Made by a program: the position numbers and the translations under genes. A stretch of 64,000 nucleotides of DNA from Bacillus dicomae (GTDB lineage Bacteria > Bacillota > Bacilli > Bacillales > Bacillaceae_G), in NCBI RefSeq assembly GCF_006494425.1, contig NZ_VHIV01000008.1, positions 62,001 to 126,000 of the forward strand, in the 5' to 3' direction. Of the stretch, positions 18,020 through 25,771 are shown piece after piece (the first letter of the stretch is position 1; every line of letters starts with the position of its first letter). The notes under the pieces were generated by a model. The model did not search any database and was not told where the DNA came from. It saw only the letters and a list, made by a program, of their open reading frames with translations.

Positions 18020-18433
18020 CTATAATTCCAATATCCCCATCACTTCTTTTGTAAATAGTTTAAAATCAGTTAAATGTTTTTCAATAATTTGTCGAACAAT
18101 ATCTAAATTTACACTTTGATAATCATGAACAGCAATATTTCGAAATCCAACCATTGCTTTTAACTTACTTGCCAATTCTTTACTAAGTAAATCTGCATCA
18201 ACTAACAAATCGAATGCCTCTCGACTAGATTGAGGTAGTCCTAATTTCTTACCTGCAACAATATGCATTGCTAAATCAATACTCGCTTCACAAGCTCTTT
18301 GTATATTCAATATTATTGAATCTTGCTTTGTATAATCCTCTAAATTTTCAGGAGTATTTCCATATACGTCCTGTATTCTTTTTATACAACGCTCTATTGT
18401 AGAAATTTTATTTAAGATAACCTCATTCTTCAT
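18020..18433 (-). CDS. hepT: HepT-type HEPN RNase toxin
   Basis: A 137-residue all-helical protein of the DUF86/HepT family. Near the C-terminus GFRNIAVHDY carries the RX4HXY motif: Arg and His form the HEPN RNase site, and the Tyr is the residue that MntA-type partners modify with AMP. The gene overlaps the end of the nucleotidyltransferase gene by 11 bases, so the two are translated as a pair. Known HepT toxins cleave RNA until they are AMPylated. The likely role here is plasmid maintenance or phage defence. Confidence 0.92.
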   Translation of the reverse strand: MKNEVILNKISTIERCIKRIQDVYGNTPENLEDYTKQDSIILNIQRACEASIDLAMHIVAGKKLGLPQSSREAFDLLVDADLLSKELASKLKAMVGFRNIAVHDYQSVNLDIVRQIIEKHLTDFKLFTKEVMGILEL

Positions 18434-18830
18434 ATATAGAACCTCTTTTCTTTATATCATCGAATACTATTTGGCGTTCCTCATTCAATTTTGAATACAT
18501 TTTTAAAGTCTTCATCTCAAAAATAGTCTTTCGTTCTTCATCAGAACAAAATATTGTCTTTCCTGTATGTATAATCTGTGCTTGAAAAACTGTTGAAGCC
18601 TTTGATAAATCAACTAAATCAACATCTCTATGAACAATATCTGCTAATTCTTGTGCTAATAAAAAACGTTCATAATTCCCTAAATTTATGTCACCTAAAT
18701 ATGCTATATCAATATCGCTATCTTCCCGTTCTCTGTTCTCTGCTATAGATCCAAATACAATTATCCAATAGGGATTCACTGTCTCTTGTAATTTTTCTAT
18801 AATAGCTGTAATCATACTTTGAAAAATCAT
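18423..18830 (-). CDS. mntA: MntA-type nucleotidyltransferase antitoxin
   Basis: The minimal nucleotidyltransferase motif is complete: IVFGSIAENREREDSDIDIAYLG gives GS-X10-DXD, with a third Asp in RDVDLVDL. In this family the enzyme transfers AMP from ATP to the Tyr of HepT's RX4HXY motif and so silences it. AAGGGGG precedes the ATG. It is first in the two-gene operon, the usual antitoxin-first order. At 135 residues it has the normal family length and all catalytic residues are present. Confidence 0.92.
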   Translation of the reverse strand: MIFQSMITAIIEKLQETVNPYWIIVFGSIAENREREDSDIDIAYLGDINLGNYERFLLAQELADIVHRDVDLVDLSKASTVFQAQIIHTGKTIFCSDEERKTIFEMKTLKMYSKLNEERQIVFDDIKKRGSIYEE

Positions 18831-19019
18831 TTAATTAATCCCCCTTATTGTTATCGAATTTTATTATATCATAACCATTATATAACCTTTTCAACTACGC
18901 AGGATAATACTTTACGGAAATTTAAATACCTTCCTTTAATTATTTTAAGAGAATTTAGGCTTCTATCATTTTGAGTAAGCGCATATATGTAATATAAAAC
19001 CTATATAGGAGGTTAAAAC

Positions 19020-19487
19020 ATGTTAATTTCTAGACAAGATTCCTGGACCACCGATAATGATTCCATTCTCACATCAACAGTACTTCAAAGTATTCGTAAT
19101 GGTGGAACACAGTTAGCTGCATTCAAAGAGGCAGCAAAGCTATTAGCCAGGACACCTGCCGCTTGTGGATTCCGTTGGAATTCATACGTACGAAAACAAT
19201 ACGAAGAAGAAATACAACAAGCAAAACAAAAGCAAAAATTGATAAACAACATTCCTCCCTCCCAGTCTCCAAAAGAAACAAACCCTTTGTCTATGACATT
19301 AAATGATATTATTCTCTTTTTACGAAATTATAAAGAAACGAATGAATTAACAAATTTACAAAATCAAATTAAAAATTTAGAAACAGAGAATCAATTCCTT
19401 CAGCAACGTATAACAATGTACGAAGAAGAGTATCTTATGTTAATTAACCATATCGATAAGACAAGAAATTTAATTGTAATTGATTAA
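19020..19487 (+). CDS. RsfA-family prespore transcription factor
   Basis: The N-terminus (QDSWTTDNDSILTSTVLQSIRNG.. and TPAACGFRWNSYVRKQY) is the Myb/SANT-like DNA-binding domain of RsfA/YlbO. A Gln/Lys linker and a coiled coil (LQNQIKNLETENQFLQQRI) follow, as in RsfA. RsfA tunes sigma-F genes in the forespore of B. subtilis. AGGAGG lies 7 bases before the ATG and a terminator follows directly, so the gene is monocistronic. The family is well supported; the regulon is unknown. Confidence 0.88.
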   Translation: MLISRQDSWTTDNDSILTSTVLQSIRNGGTQLAAFKEAAKLLARTPAACGFRWNSYVRKQYEEEIQQAKQKQKLINNIPPSQSPKETNPLSMTLNDIILFLRNYKETNELTNLQNQIKNLETENQFLQQRITMYEEEYLMLINHIDKTRNLIVID

Positions 19488-19523
19488 AAAGAACTGAAAT
19501 CAATTTTGACTTCAGTTCTTTTT
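19486..19523. terminator. terminator after the rsfA-like gene
   Basis: AAAAAGAACTGAA..TTCAGTTCTTTTT, overlapping the stop codon. It also faces the NlpC/P60 gene end. Confidence 0.8.
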
Positions 19524-19545
19524 GTAGAATCCTATAATACACTTT

Positions 19546-20070
19546 TTATTTAATTCGACCATATCCTGCAATATATTTACTCCAATAAGAGCTATTTAAG
19601 CTAGCTTCACCAACTCCAGAATTACTAGCATTATAAAACTTGTTATTTCCAATATACATGCCAACGTGAGTAATACCTGATTTACCCGGAACCGTTCCTT
19701 TAAAGAAAACTAAATCTCCTGGTTGAAGGGATTTTCTATCGATACGTGTAGTTTTATTGTATTGATCTTGTGATGTGCGTGGTAATTTAATCCCCTGTGT
19801 TCCATATCCCCATTGCATTAACCCCGAACAATCAAATCCGGTTTTAGGACTATTCCCACCATACTTATATGGTGTACCTTCATACTTTTTCATAGCTGAA
19901 TAGACTTTGCTAAATTGGTTCGCAGTTATTGAATTTTTAGTGACTGCTGATATAGAATGTATTGTATTTCCATTTTGAGAAACACTATCAAGTTCATCTG
20001 CAGCAACAAAACTACTACCCGACCCTAGCATGATACCTAACGTTAATGCCCCAATTACAATTTTCTTCAT
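19546..20070 (-). CDS. secreted NlpC/P60 cell-wall peptidase
   Basis: The signal peptide ends about VAA-D (residue 25). The NlpC/P60 domain spans about 53-174: Cys81 in GFDCSGL, His135 in THVGMYIG, and Asn147 at the third position (KFYNASN), completing a Cys-His-polar triad. Such enzymes cut gamma-D-Glu-diaminopimelate bonds in peptidoglycan peptides outside the membrane. There is no SH3 or LysM anchoring domain, unlike many B. cereus members, so it is a short freely secreted form. AGGAGGAG precedes the ATG. Confidence 0.9.
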   Translation of the reverse strand: MKKIVIGALTLGIMLGSGSSFVAADELDSVSQNGNTIHSISAVTKNSITANQFSKVYSAMKKYEGTPYKYGGNSPKTGFDCSGLMQWGYGTQGIKLPRTSQDQYNKTTRIDRKSLQPGDLVFFKGTVPGKSGITHVGMYIGNNKFYNASNSGVGEASLNSSYWSKYIAGYGRIK

Positions 20071-20337
20071 AAATTTCTCCTCCTATTATCTTTTGTAAGA
20101 TTTTGTTCTTCTCCCTTAACAGATTAATCGGAATATAAAGAGAAATAAATGTAAGAAATTAGACAGTGTTCTACATATTTTTTATGTTTTGTATTTTTAT
20201 TAATGTTTTATTTTACTATCTTTGTTTAACACAATAAATTAAGAGGTTAAAATTTATACTTTATGCAACAAAAGCATAAAAATAAATTATAAAAATATTA
20301 AGATATAAATTGAGAAATAAATCTTACTATTACTTAT

Positions 20338-20555
20338 TATCCGTACGGTAATATGTATATTCAGTAAGGTCGAATTACCAAAAATTTTTAAAAAATCTAC
20401 CCTTTTTCAGGCTCAGTTTAGAGATAAATATACTTGTAAGTCCAGTGGTATTTTTTATAGGTGTGATGGAAACAGATCCACCAGATGGTACTATACTAGA
20501 TTTCTGGAAAGTTTTTTCTTTATTCTCTTTTATTTATCTTTGAACCAGAGTCTGA
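20338..20555 (+). pseudogene. decayed copy of the three-helix membrane protein gene at 31830
   Basis: The stretch follows 31870-32080 almost base for base (ATTCAGNAAGGTCGAAT, CTTGTAAGTCCAGT, TTTTTATAGGTGTGATGG, ACAGAT..CCAGAT). It has lost the start and gained frameshifts and a truncated end. The adjacent stretch 20071-20337 holds no gene. Confidence 0.7.
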
Positions 20556-20625
20556 AAAAGCACCCGCATCTGAATTTAGAGATGATTACACCTTGAAGGA
20601 ACCCTATATGACTTTTCTTTAACAT

Positions 20626-20654
20626 AAAAAGCTTCCCTTTACGGAAAGCTTTTT
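20626..20654 (-). terminator. terminator after the immunity-like gene
   Basis: AAAAAGCTT..AAGCTTTTT arms with inner CC/GG pairing. It lies 30 bases after the stop at 20686. Confidence 0.65.
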
Positions 20655-20685
20655 AATGTTATTTAAGAAAACAATTCGACTACAT

Positions 20686-20961
20686 TTAATTTTCTTCATC
20701 TTCATAAAAGCCAAATAGCTTTTCTTCTTCGTATTCATACTTTCTACCTAAATTAAGCGTATCTCTTTCAACCTGTAAAGTTAATACATACTGTTCCTTA
20801 TCTGTAAAGTATGTATCTTCCTTTTTTAACCCTACAACTGTAACTTTATCATGCTCATATGTTTTTGTATAAGCCTTTATCTCATCAACCATGCTTTCTA
20901 AATCACTTTCGCTTCTACGGTAAACATCAATTACAATTTCTATTGTATATTTTTCGATCAT
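20686..20961 (-). CDS. acidic small protein, candidate immunity partner
   Basis: A 91-residue, strongly acidic protein (ends YEYEEEKLFGFYEDEEN) with no signal peptide or membrane span, predicted alpha/beta. It starts 16 bases after the stop of the secreted toxin-like gene, with AAAGGGA upstream, so the two are one operon closed by a terminator. Small acidic cytosolic proteins directly after a secreted nuclease-like toxin are usually its immunity protein. That role is inferred from context only. Confidence 0.55.
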   Translation of the reverse strand: MIEKYTIEIVIDVYRRSESDLESMVDEIKAYTKTYEHDKVTVVGLKKEDTYFTDKEQYVLTLQVERDTLNLGRKYEYEEEKLFGFYEDEEN

Positions 20962-20977
20962 AATTTCAACATTCCCT

Positions 20978-21772
20978 TTATTTTAAATATAGCGGAAATT
21001 GAGTGCTTTTACTACTATCTTCTGTATTAATGATAACCCTATGATGAACAGTAGGAGTATCTCCAGTACTTATATTACTATTGAACTCTTTTCTATAGAA
21101 TGTTCTCCAAGGCCCTCCTTTATCACGAGCAGACCAAGCTTGATCTGGTTCATTCATTGTTGATTCTCTAAGTTTTTTCACATCAACATTCTTTCCATAT
21201 TGAGTTCTATTCTTAGTAGATTTCCTTGACGCATCATATTTATGTCTATCATATGCATGCGAATTAATGAAGTCACCTTTATTAGAACCACCATTCGTTT
21301 TAGTTGGTACTGTTTTGCTTCCCTTTGGTTTTGGTTTTGGTTTTGGCTTTGGTTTCCCTTTACCCTTAGCTAACGCTGCATGATAAACATTTTTTTCTAA
21401 AATAGTTTGATTTGCAATTTCATCACTAATTGGCTTGTCTTTTTCTACACTATTAATTAGATTAACTTGAATGACACCTTCATGTTTCTTCACATTTAAA
21501 TTTAAAACTGAAGTATTATCATCACTATTATTATAAAAATATTTTACTTCTAGCGCCTCATTTTGCTTTGGTTCTAACGCATCAGCAAACTCAAAAAAAT
21601 CCTCTTCACTAATAATCTGATTTCCATTTACATCTCTAATACTTTCCAGTCCTTCAATTTTTAAGCTTTCTTGTCCATTAAAAGAGTTTGCTTCTGGAGT
21701 ATTAGAAGGTAGCACTAAAAATGAAATTACCATCAAGAAAGACAGCACAGATAAAAATATTTTATTCTTCAT
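20978..21772 (-). CDS. secreted toxin-like protein with a His-rich nuclease-like C-terminus
   Basis: The signal peptide (MKNKIFLSVLSFLMVISFLV..) ends near residue 29. A soluble N-terminal domain follows to about 130, then a basic linker of repeated Lys-Pro (KGKPKPKPKPKPKGSK), then a 110-residue C-terminal domain. That domain starts INSHAYDRHKYDASRKST and later has WRTFYRKEF..VHHRVIINTE. His/Arg/Lys/Tyr residues spread over a small domain at the C-terminus fit RNases of the EndoU/barnase-like toxin superfamily. Leader, linker, toxin tip and a following small acidic gene match polymorphic toxin layout. The catalytic role is inferred. Confidence 0.6.
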   Translation of the reverse strand: MKNKIFLSVLSFLMVISFLVLPSNTPEANSFNGQESLKIEGLESIRDVNGNQIISEEDFFEFADALEPKQNEALEVKYFYNNSDDNTSVLNLNVKKHEGVIQVNLINSVEKDKPISDEIANQTILEKNVYHAALAKGKGKPKPKPKPKPKGSKTVPTKTNGGSNKGDFINSHAYDRHKYDASRKSTKNRTQYGKNVDVKKLRESTMNEPDQAWSARDKGGPWRTFYRKEFNSNISTGDTPTVHHRVIINTEDSSKSTQFPLYLK

Positions 21773-21953
21773 AAAACTTCCTCCCTATGTTTTTTTCTTT
21801 ACAACCTAAATGTTATAACAATTAGAAAATTATAACAATACTGTTAATTTATAGGTTGAAGTGTTAAGGTATATATAAGTGAGGGTATTACTAAACTTAA
21901 TGTAATGTTAATATTATTAAATAAAATCCTCTTATGTATTTTTGCCACAAATT

Positions 21954-21988
21954 AAACCTAGTATATATACTAGGTTTGTTATTTTTTT
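21954..21988 (+). terminator. palindromic terminator without an assignable gene
   Basis: AAACCTAGTATA/TATACTAGGTTT followed by a T-rich run. The region 21773-22335 has no protein gene that I can support. Confidence 0.55.
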
Positions 21989-22172
21989 AAATCTTCTTCT
22001 TTTTTACTATATTAAGATTAACACAGTTAATGTAATATATAGTGCAAATTAGTATGTTTATCAATTTTATTCTGAATATTAAGTTTATGTGTGGTGTAAT
22101 TTAAATTTTACAGTAGAAGTAGCACCTATTATTATCAAGCTAAAAAAAAATATCCCCTAAAATATAAAAACA

Positions 22173-22208
22173 AGCAATTCTTTCTGTAGAACGATAGAAA
22201 AGAATTGC
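22173..22208. terminator. hairpin without an assignable gene
   Basis: GCAATTCTTTCT..ATAGAAAAGAATTGC imperfect stem in an otherwise empty region. Confidence 0.35.
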
Positions 22209-22335
22209 ATTTACATTACAACTAATTATTTCTATTTAATAAATCCCCTAGCCCTTATGACAACGCTTGGGCATACCTTGCTATAAAGTTGAGTAAATAA
22301 TAGGATTATTAAATGATGTATCACCTCTCTAACTT

Positions 22336-22512
22336 AATTCACATAATTTTCAAAAATATTAACCTATAGCATTAATCGATTGTTGTATAATGGGAACTAA
22401 GCCGTAATCAATATGGTTTCCCCGTTATGAATAATGAGATAATTTATGTGTCCCTTGTATTCGCTTTAACCAAAAAAGAACTTGTAGTAATTTCTACAAG
22501 TTCTTTTTGCTT
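22336..22512 (+). ncRNA. candidate small RNA locus, copy 1
   Basis: A conserved upstream block (AATTCACATAATTTTCAAA, 22336-22354), a TATAAT box at 22386-22391, about 80 bases without a reading frame, then a strong terminator (AAAAAAGAACTTGTAG..CTACAAGTTCTTTTT, 22472-22509). The same upstream block, -10 box, CCGT..TGAGATA body motif and near-identical terminator recur at 24190-24358. The predicted transcript is about 110 bases from near 22398. Confidence 0.45.
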
Positions 22513-23162
22513 TTCTTATTGTTTCTAGAGTAAAAACTTTTCAATAAAGTGGAAACATTAATAAAGCATCTATCTCTAGTTTGCTAACTAAAAATTTAGT
22601 GTTTTAATATAATTTATTAATAAAAATAGGAAAAAGGGAAGAACCACCAATATTCTTTCCCTTTTTCCTGTAATTAGGGTCTCTATATTCATCAATATAG
22701 AAGATTATAAAATGTTGGATGCAACAGTTTACTCTTGAAATTATAGCACGAGTAGCAAGTGTTTCTTATGCAATATTGCATAAGATGATTATTATTTATC
22801 AAAGATACTGTCTTACGATAGACAGTATTACATATTTTTTTATGTTTAGTTTTAAATAAGATGTAATTTAAATTTTTTTTAATATCGATGAGGCTAAGGG
22901 ATCCGAAAAGAGTTTAAAAGAAAAACAATAGACTTGAATCATATTTCTCAACGGCCAATATTGTTTAACATAATAAAATAATATTCATATAGATGATAAC
23001 CAATACATATTATTAGAATTTAAATAGTTCCAATCGGAAAAAGGCACCTTAAAATTAATTTTCTTTTTGTATAGTTTTTTATACATTTGTACACTTTGAA
23101 TTTTTTATGTACGTTTGATATAATTACGTTAATAGTATCACAGTAATATCTTATGTATATAA

Positions 23163-23192
23163 TAAAAGAAGAGATGCGCTAACATCTCTTCT
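23163..23192 (-). terminator. terminator after the 47-codon basic ORF
   Basis: AGAAGAGATG..CATCTCTTCT with T-rich flank on the minus strand. Confidence 0.7.
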
Positions 23193-23228
23193 AGTAACTG
23201 CTACCGCAAGGTGGTCGGTTACTTAAAC

Positions 23229-23372
23229 TTATTTTTTGCGTTTAGAACCGCCCTTTCGCTTGCCGGCATTTGGGGCGGTTCTTTTATTTCGTTTACTGTT
23301 AATCTTTTTCGCCAGCTCATTCGCATAAGCTGTAGCAAATACTGTAAGGAATACCTTAGCAGCGTCGTACAA
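23229..23372 (-). CDS. 47-aa protein, hydrophobic start and very basic tail (type I toxin-like)
   Basis: TTG at 23372 lies 6 bases after a near-perfect AGGAGGTGA. The product reads M-YDAAKVFLTVFATAYANEL, then AKKINSKRNKRTAPNAGK and ends RKGGSKRKK. The upstream sequence CCTTTCTCT..AGAGAGGAAGG can fold over the ribosome site. Inside the gene GAACCGCCC..GGGCGGTTC makes a 9-bp GC-rich stem, and another hairpin and a terminator follow the stop. Short hydrophobic-basic ORFs with a masked SD and heavy RNA structure are typical of type I toxins, but no antisense RNA promoter was identified. Local GC is higher than in the flanks. Confidence 0.5.
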   Translation of the reverse strand: MYDAAKVFLTVFATAYANELAKKINSKRNKRTAPNAGKRKGGSKRKK

Positions 23373-23588
23373 TAACGGTCACCTCCTTCCTCTCTAAGAT
23401 CAGAGAAAGGATAACAACCTCCCGCCCTCACAATATACAGTTGTTTTCATTCTATCACACTTGTACATGCTCACTAATATAAAATAGCCCATCTATTTCC
23501 CTAGACGGACCTTTTTGATTTTGCATTTTTGCACAATGCTACTATAACAAACCATTTAAATAATATTGCACACATAAAGTAGTTGGCA

Positions 23589-23867
23589 TTAGTTCACTAA
23601 TCCTAACACCTTAACAATCTCAACTATTTTATTATCTTCTAATCTGCAATAAAGCCTTTTACCCTTACGTTCGCTCTTCACAACATTTCCCTGAACTAAT
23701 TTTCGTAAATGCTGTAAAATCATAGCTTCCGAAATCTGCGTTAGTTTACTTAACTCAGAAACCGACAAAGAACCACGTACAATCAATTCACGAACAATTA
23801 ATAAGCGACCAGGATTTCCTAATAATTCTAAAGTTTTTATGCTTTCTGTATAGAAATTAAAATCCAT
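23589..23867 (-). CDS. ArsR-family winged-helix regulator
   Basis: From ATG 23867 (MDFNFYTESIKTLELLGNP) about 92 residues form one ArsR/SmtB-type domain: LELLGNPGRLLIVRELIVRG, LSVSELSKLTQISEAMILQHLRKL (HTH), GKRLYCRLEDNKIVEIVKVLG. The AAGGG eight bases upstream supports this start; TTG codons at 23885 and 23894 are alternatives. The canonical metal ligands (ELCVC) are missing. It is related in layout to the PagR-like protein at 11238 but clearly diverged. It stands alone, so its target is unknown. Confidence 0.75.
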   Translation of the reverse strand: MDFNFYTESIKTLELLGNPGRLLIVRELIVRGSLSVSELSKLTQISEAMILQHLRKLVQGNVVKSERKGKRLYCRLEDNKIVEIVKVLGLVN

Positions 23868-24189
23868 ATGAAAAGCCCTTACCAAAACTTCCAACCTCCC
23901 AAAATAAAGAAAAATAACAACCAGAATATCTTAACATAAAAACAGTAGGATTCATCCTAAAATATACCAATGTATCTTTGAGAAAATACTAATTGGATAA
24001 AAGTCCAATACATATCATTAAAATTAAAATGGTGCAAATCAGCGGAAGGTATAGAAGCTAAGAATTATCTACATTTCTTCCATTTATACTCTTTTAAATA
24101 GTGATAGAGACGTAGTTTTAAAATGTCTGTACAAAATACTTAATTCAAGTTTTTAGGAATGAAAGATAGGATTTTCATTTCTTTTTATA

Positions 24190-24359
24190 AATTCACATAA
24201 TTTTCAAACTTTTAAAATCCACTTGCTGATGTTTGGTATATAATAAAATTAACCCGTAGTTATCATGTTTGCTCCGATTCAAGTTATGAGATAGTTTGTT
24301 TCAACTTTTTTACATTATCTAAAAAAGAACTTGTAGGGATTCCTACAAGTTCTTTTTGT
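24190..24359 (+). ncRNA. candidate small RNA locus, copy 2
   Basis: Same architecture as 22336-22512: upstream block AATTCACATAATTTTCAAA (24190-24208), TATAAT at 24239-24244, body with CCGTAGTTATCATG and TATGAGATAG, and terminator AAAAAAGAACTTGTAGG..CCTACAAGTTCTTTTT (24321-24358). No reading frame is seen. The loop differs by compensating change (stem kept), which favours a folded RNA. Confidence 0.45.
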
Positions 24360-24586
24360 TTTTTATATTGAAATGTACTAAAACAGTTCAAACGTCTATA
24401 GATTCTTAATTAACATAAATAATTAGCTATTTAGACACATTCTCTTTACTAAAGAAACAGCAGCTATTTCAATTCCTTATTTGATAAAAGACAAACAGAA
24501 GTCCCAAAAAAGATTAATCTTTTCATCTTTGTTGCTCCACAATCTAACCTTTTACTTCAATAAGTTTAAAAGGTATATTCCAGTGC

Positions 24587-25033
24587 TTACAAAGAATACT
24601 TTGCTAGTTGCTCACCCCAAGATGATAATTCAGTCTCAATAAACCCTGCTTTTTTATATACAAATTTAGCCGTAAGATTTTCAGGGTGATATCCGATCAT
24701 TATTAGAGGAATGTTTGTATTGTTATTTTGTCTTATCTCTTCAATAACCAGATATATAGCTTGTTCTCCTATACCTTTCCCTTGAAATTTTTCATCAATC
24801 ATAAGTCTATAAATCCAATAATTATTATCATCAGGATCTATTCCAAACATAGTAAATCCTATCATTTTATTACCAACATAAATTCCTTTTGCATAAAAAT
24901 CATCTAGAAATTGAAATTCTGCGATAGAATATAGGTTTGATGCAATAAACGTTCGTTGTTCCGCTTTAACAGATAATTTAATTGCTTCTTCCCAATTACT
25001 TTTATTAATAGACTTTAAATGAATTTTCTTCAA
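24587..25033 (-). CDS. GNAT-family N-acetyltransferase
   Basis: 148 residues, one GNAT domain. The acetyl-CoA loop is RLMIDEKFQGKGIGEQAI (Q-x-x-G-x-G) at about residues 73-90, and the C-terminal strand-helix (NLTAKFVYKKAGFIETE) is typical. The FAMILY includes polyamine (BltD/PaiA-like) and antibiotic acetyltransferases; the substrate cannot be told. The start is TTG at 25033 with AAAGGGAG 9 bases upstream. The 110 bases upstream hold an open but start-less frame (DEKLLIFDWAKKQG..), perhaps a truncated neighbour. Confidence 0.85.
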   Translation of the reverse strand: MKKIHLKSINKSNWEEAIKLSVKAEQRTFIASNLYSIAEFQFLDDFYAKGIYVGNKMIGFTMFGIDPDDNNYWIYRLMIDEKFQGKGIGEQAIYLVIEEIRQNNNTNIPLIMIGYHPENLTAKFVYKKAGFIETELSSWGEQLAKYSL

Positions 25034-25315
25034 TCTGATACTCTCCCTTTAATATTGAAGAGGAACCACGTAGTTTATGGGCTATTGAAACGTTATCCCC
25101 TTGTTTTTTTGCCCAATCAAATATAAGTAATTTCTCATCGACAACGCCTCCTTAAAATTACAATTAAAAACAAGTTATTATATTCAATATAATTGTTATA
25201 TTTCCTGTAACACCTTTTAATTTTAGAAGATATACTAAAGAATGTTTACAATATCAGTAATTTAACTCATTATCACCAACCAATGGTTTATTATTTGATT
25301 AGAGGTGGCTCGCCA

Positions 25316-25368
25316 CATGCCCATCAAGTTAACATTTTGAAGTGCCCCAAAACGAGATTTTTATCTTT
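25316..25368 (+). mobile_element. single IS231 terminal repeat
   Basis: CATGCCCATCAAGTTAAC, then AAGTGCCCCAAAACGAGA: the outer and inner parts of the IS231 terminus in correct spacing. No IS231 transposase follows; an IS6-type relic abuts it. Confidence 0.65.
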
Positions 25369-25370
25369 TA

Positions 25371-25707
25371 ATTGAACAGTTGAAAAAAGAGAAAAGCATA
25401 CCTGATGGTATGAGACCTAGACAACAAAGGTAATTGAATAACATAGTAGAACAAGATCATCGTTTCTTTATAAAGAAGCGATGATCTTGTTCTATACTAG
25501 GTTTCAAATGTTTTGACATAGCTACATCCATTTTTTGGAGTAGAAGCCATGTATATGATTAAAAAAGAGCAGATTAATTTACGTGATCAGTCTGTCCAAA
25601 ATCAGAAAGAATTCATCCATCAATTATTTGGACCTACAGCATAAGATACGATTCCGTTAGGAATCTATGTGCTTATTATCTTTTATTCTATTTTTGCACC
25701 AGAACCC
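25371..25707 (+). pseudogene. IS6/IS240-type transposase remnant with right terminal repeat
   Basis: Translation in shifting frames gives IEQLKKEKSIPDGMRPRQQR, a stop, LNNIVEQDHRF, then GFKCFDIATSIF, and finally GVEAMYMIKKEQINLRDQSV..HQLFGPTA. LNNIVEQDHR and GFK.F are hallmarks of IS6-family transposase C-termini. The sequence TTTTTGCACCAGAACCC at 25691-25707 matches the inverted terminal repeat of this family. The N-terminal two thirds are missing and there are several stops. Confidence 0.75.
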
Positions 25708-25771
25708 ATCAACATGTGTGATAGCATATGGTAATCTTTTTCTGCTATTTCTATTAAATCAAGTTATTAAT

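Noticed and set aside
23219-23431. 70-codon minus-strand frame around 23219-23431
   Set aside because: It lacks a ribosome site and crosses hairpins; the overlapping 47-codon frame with AGGAGGTGA is the better candidate.
25550-25643. Short ORF reading MYMIKKEQINLRDQSV..
   Set aside because: It is the C-terminal remnant of an IS6-family transposase, not an independent gene.
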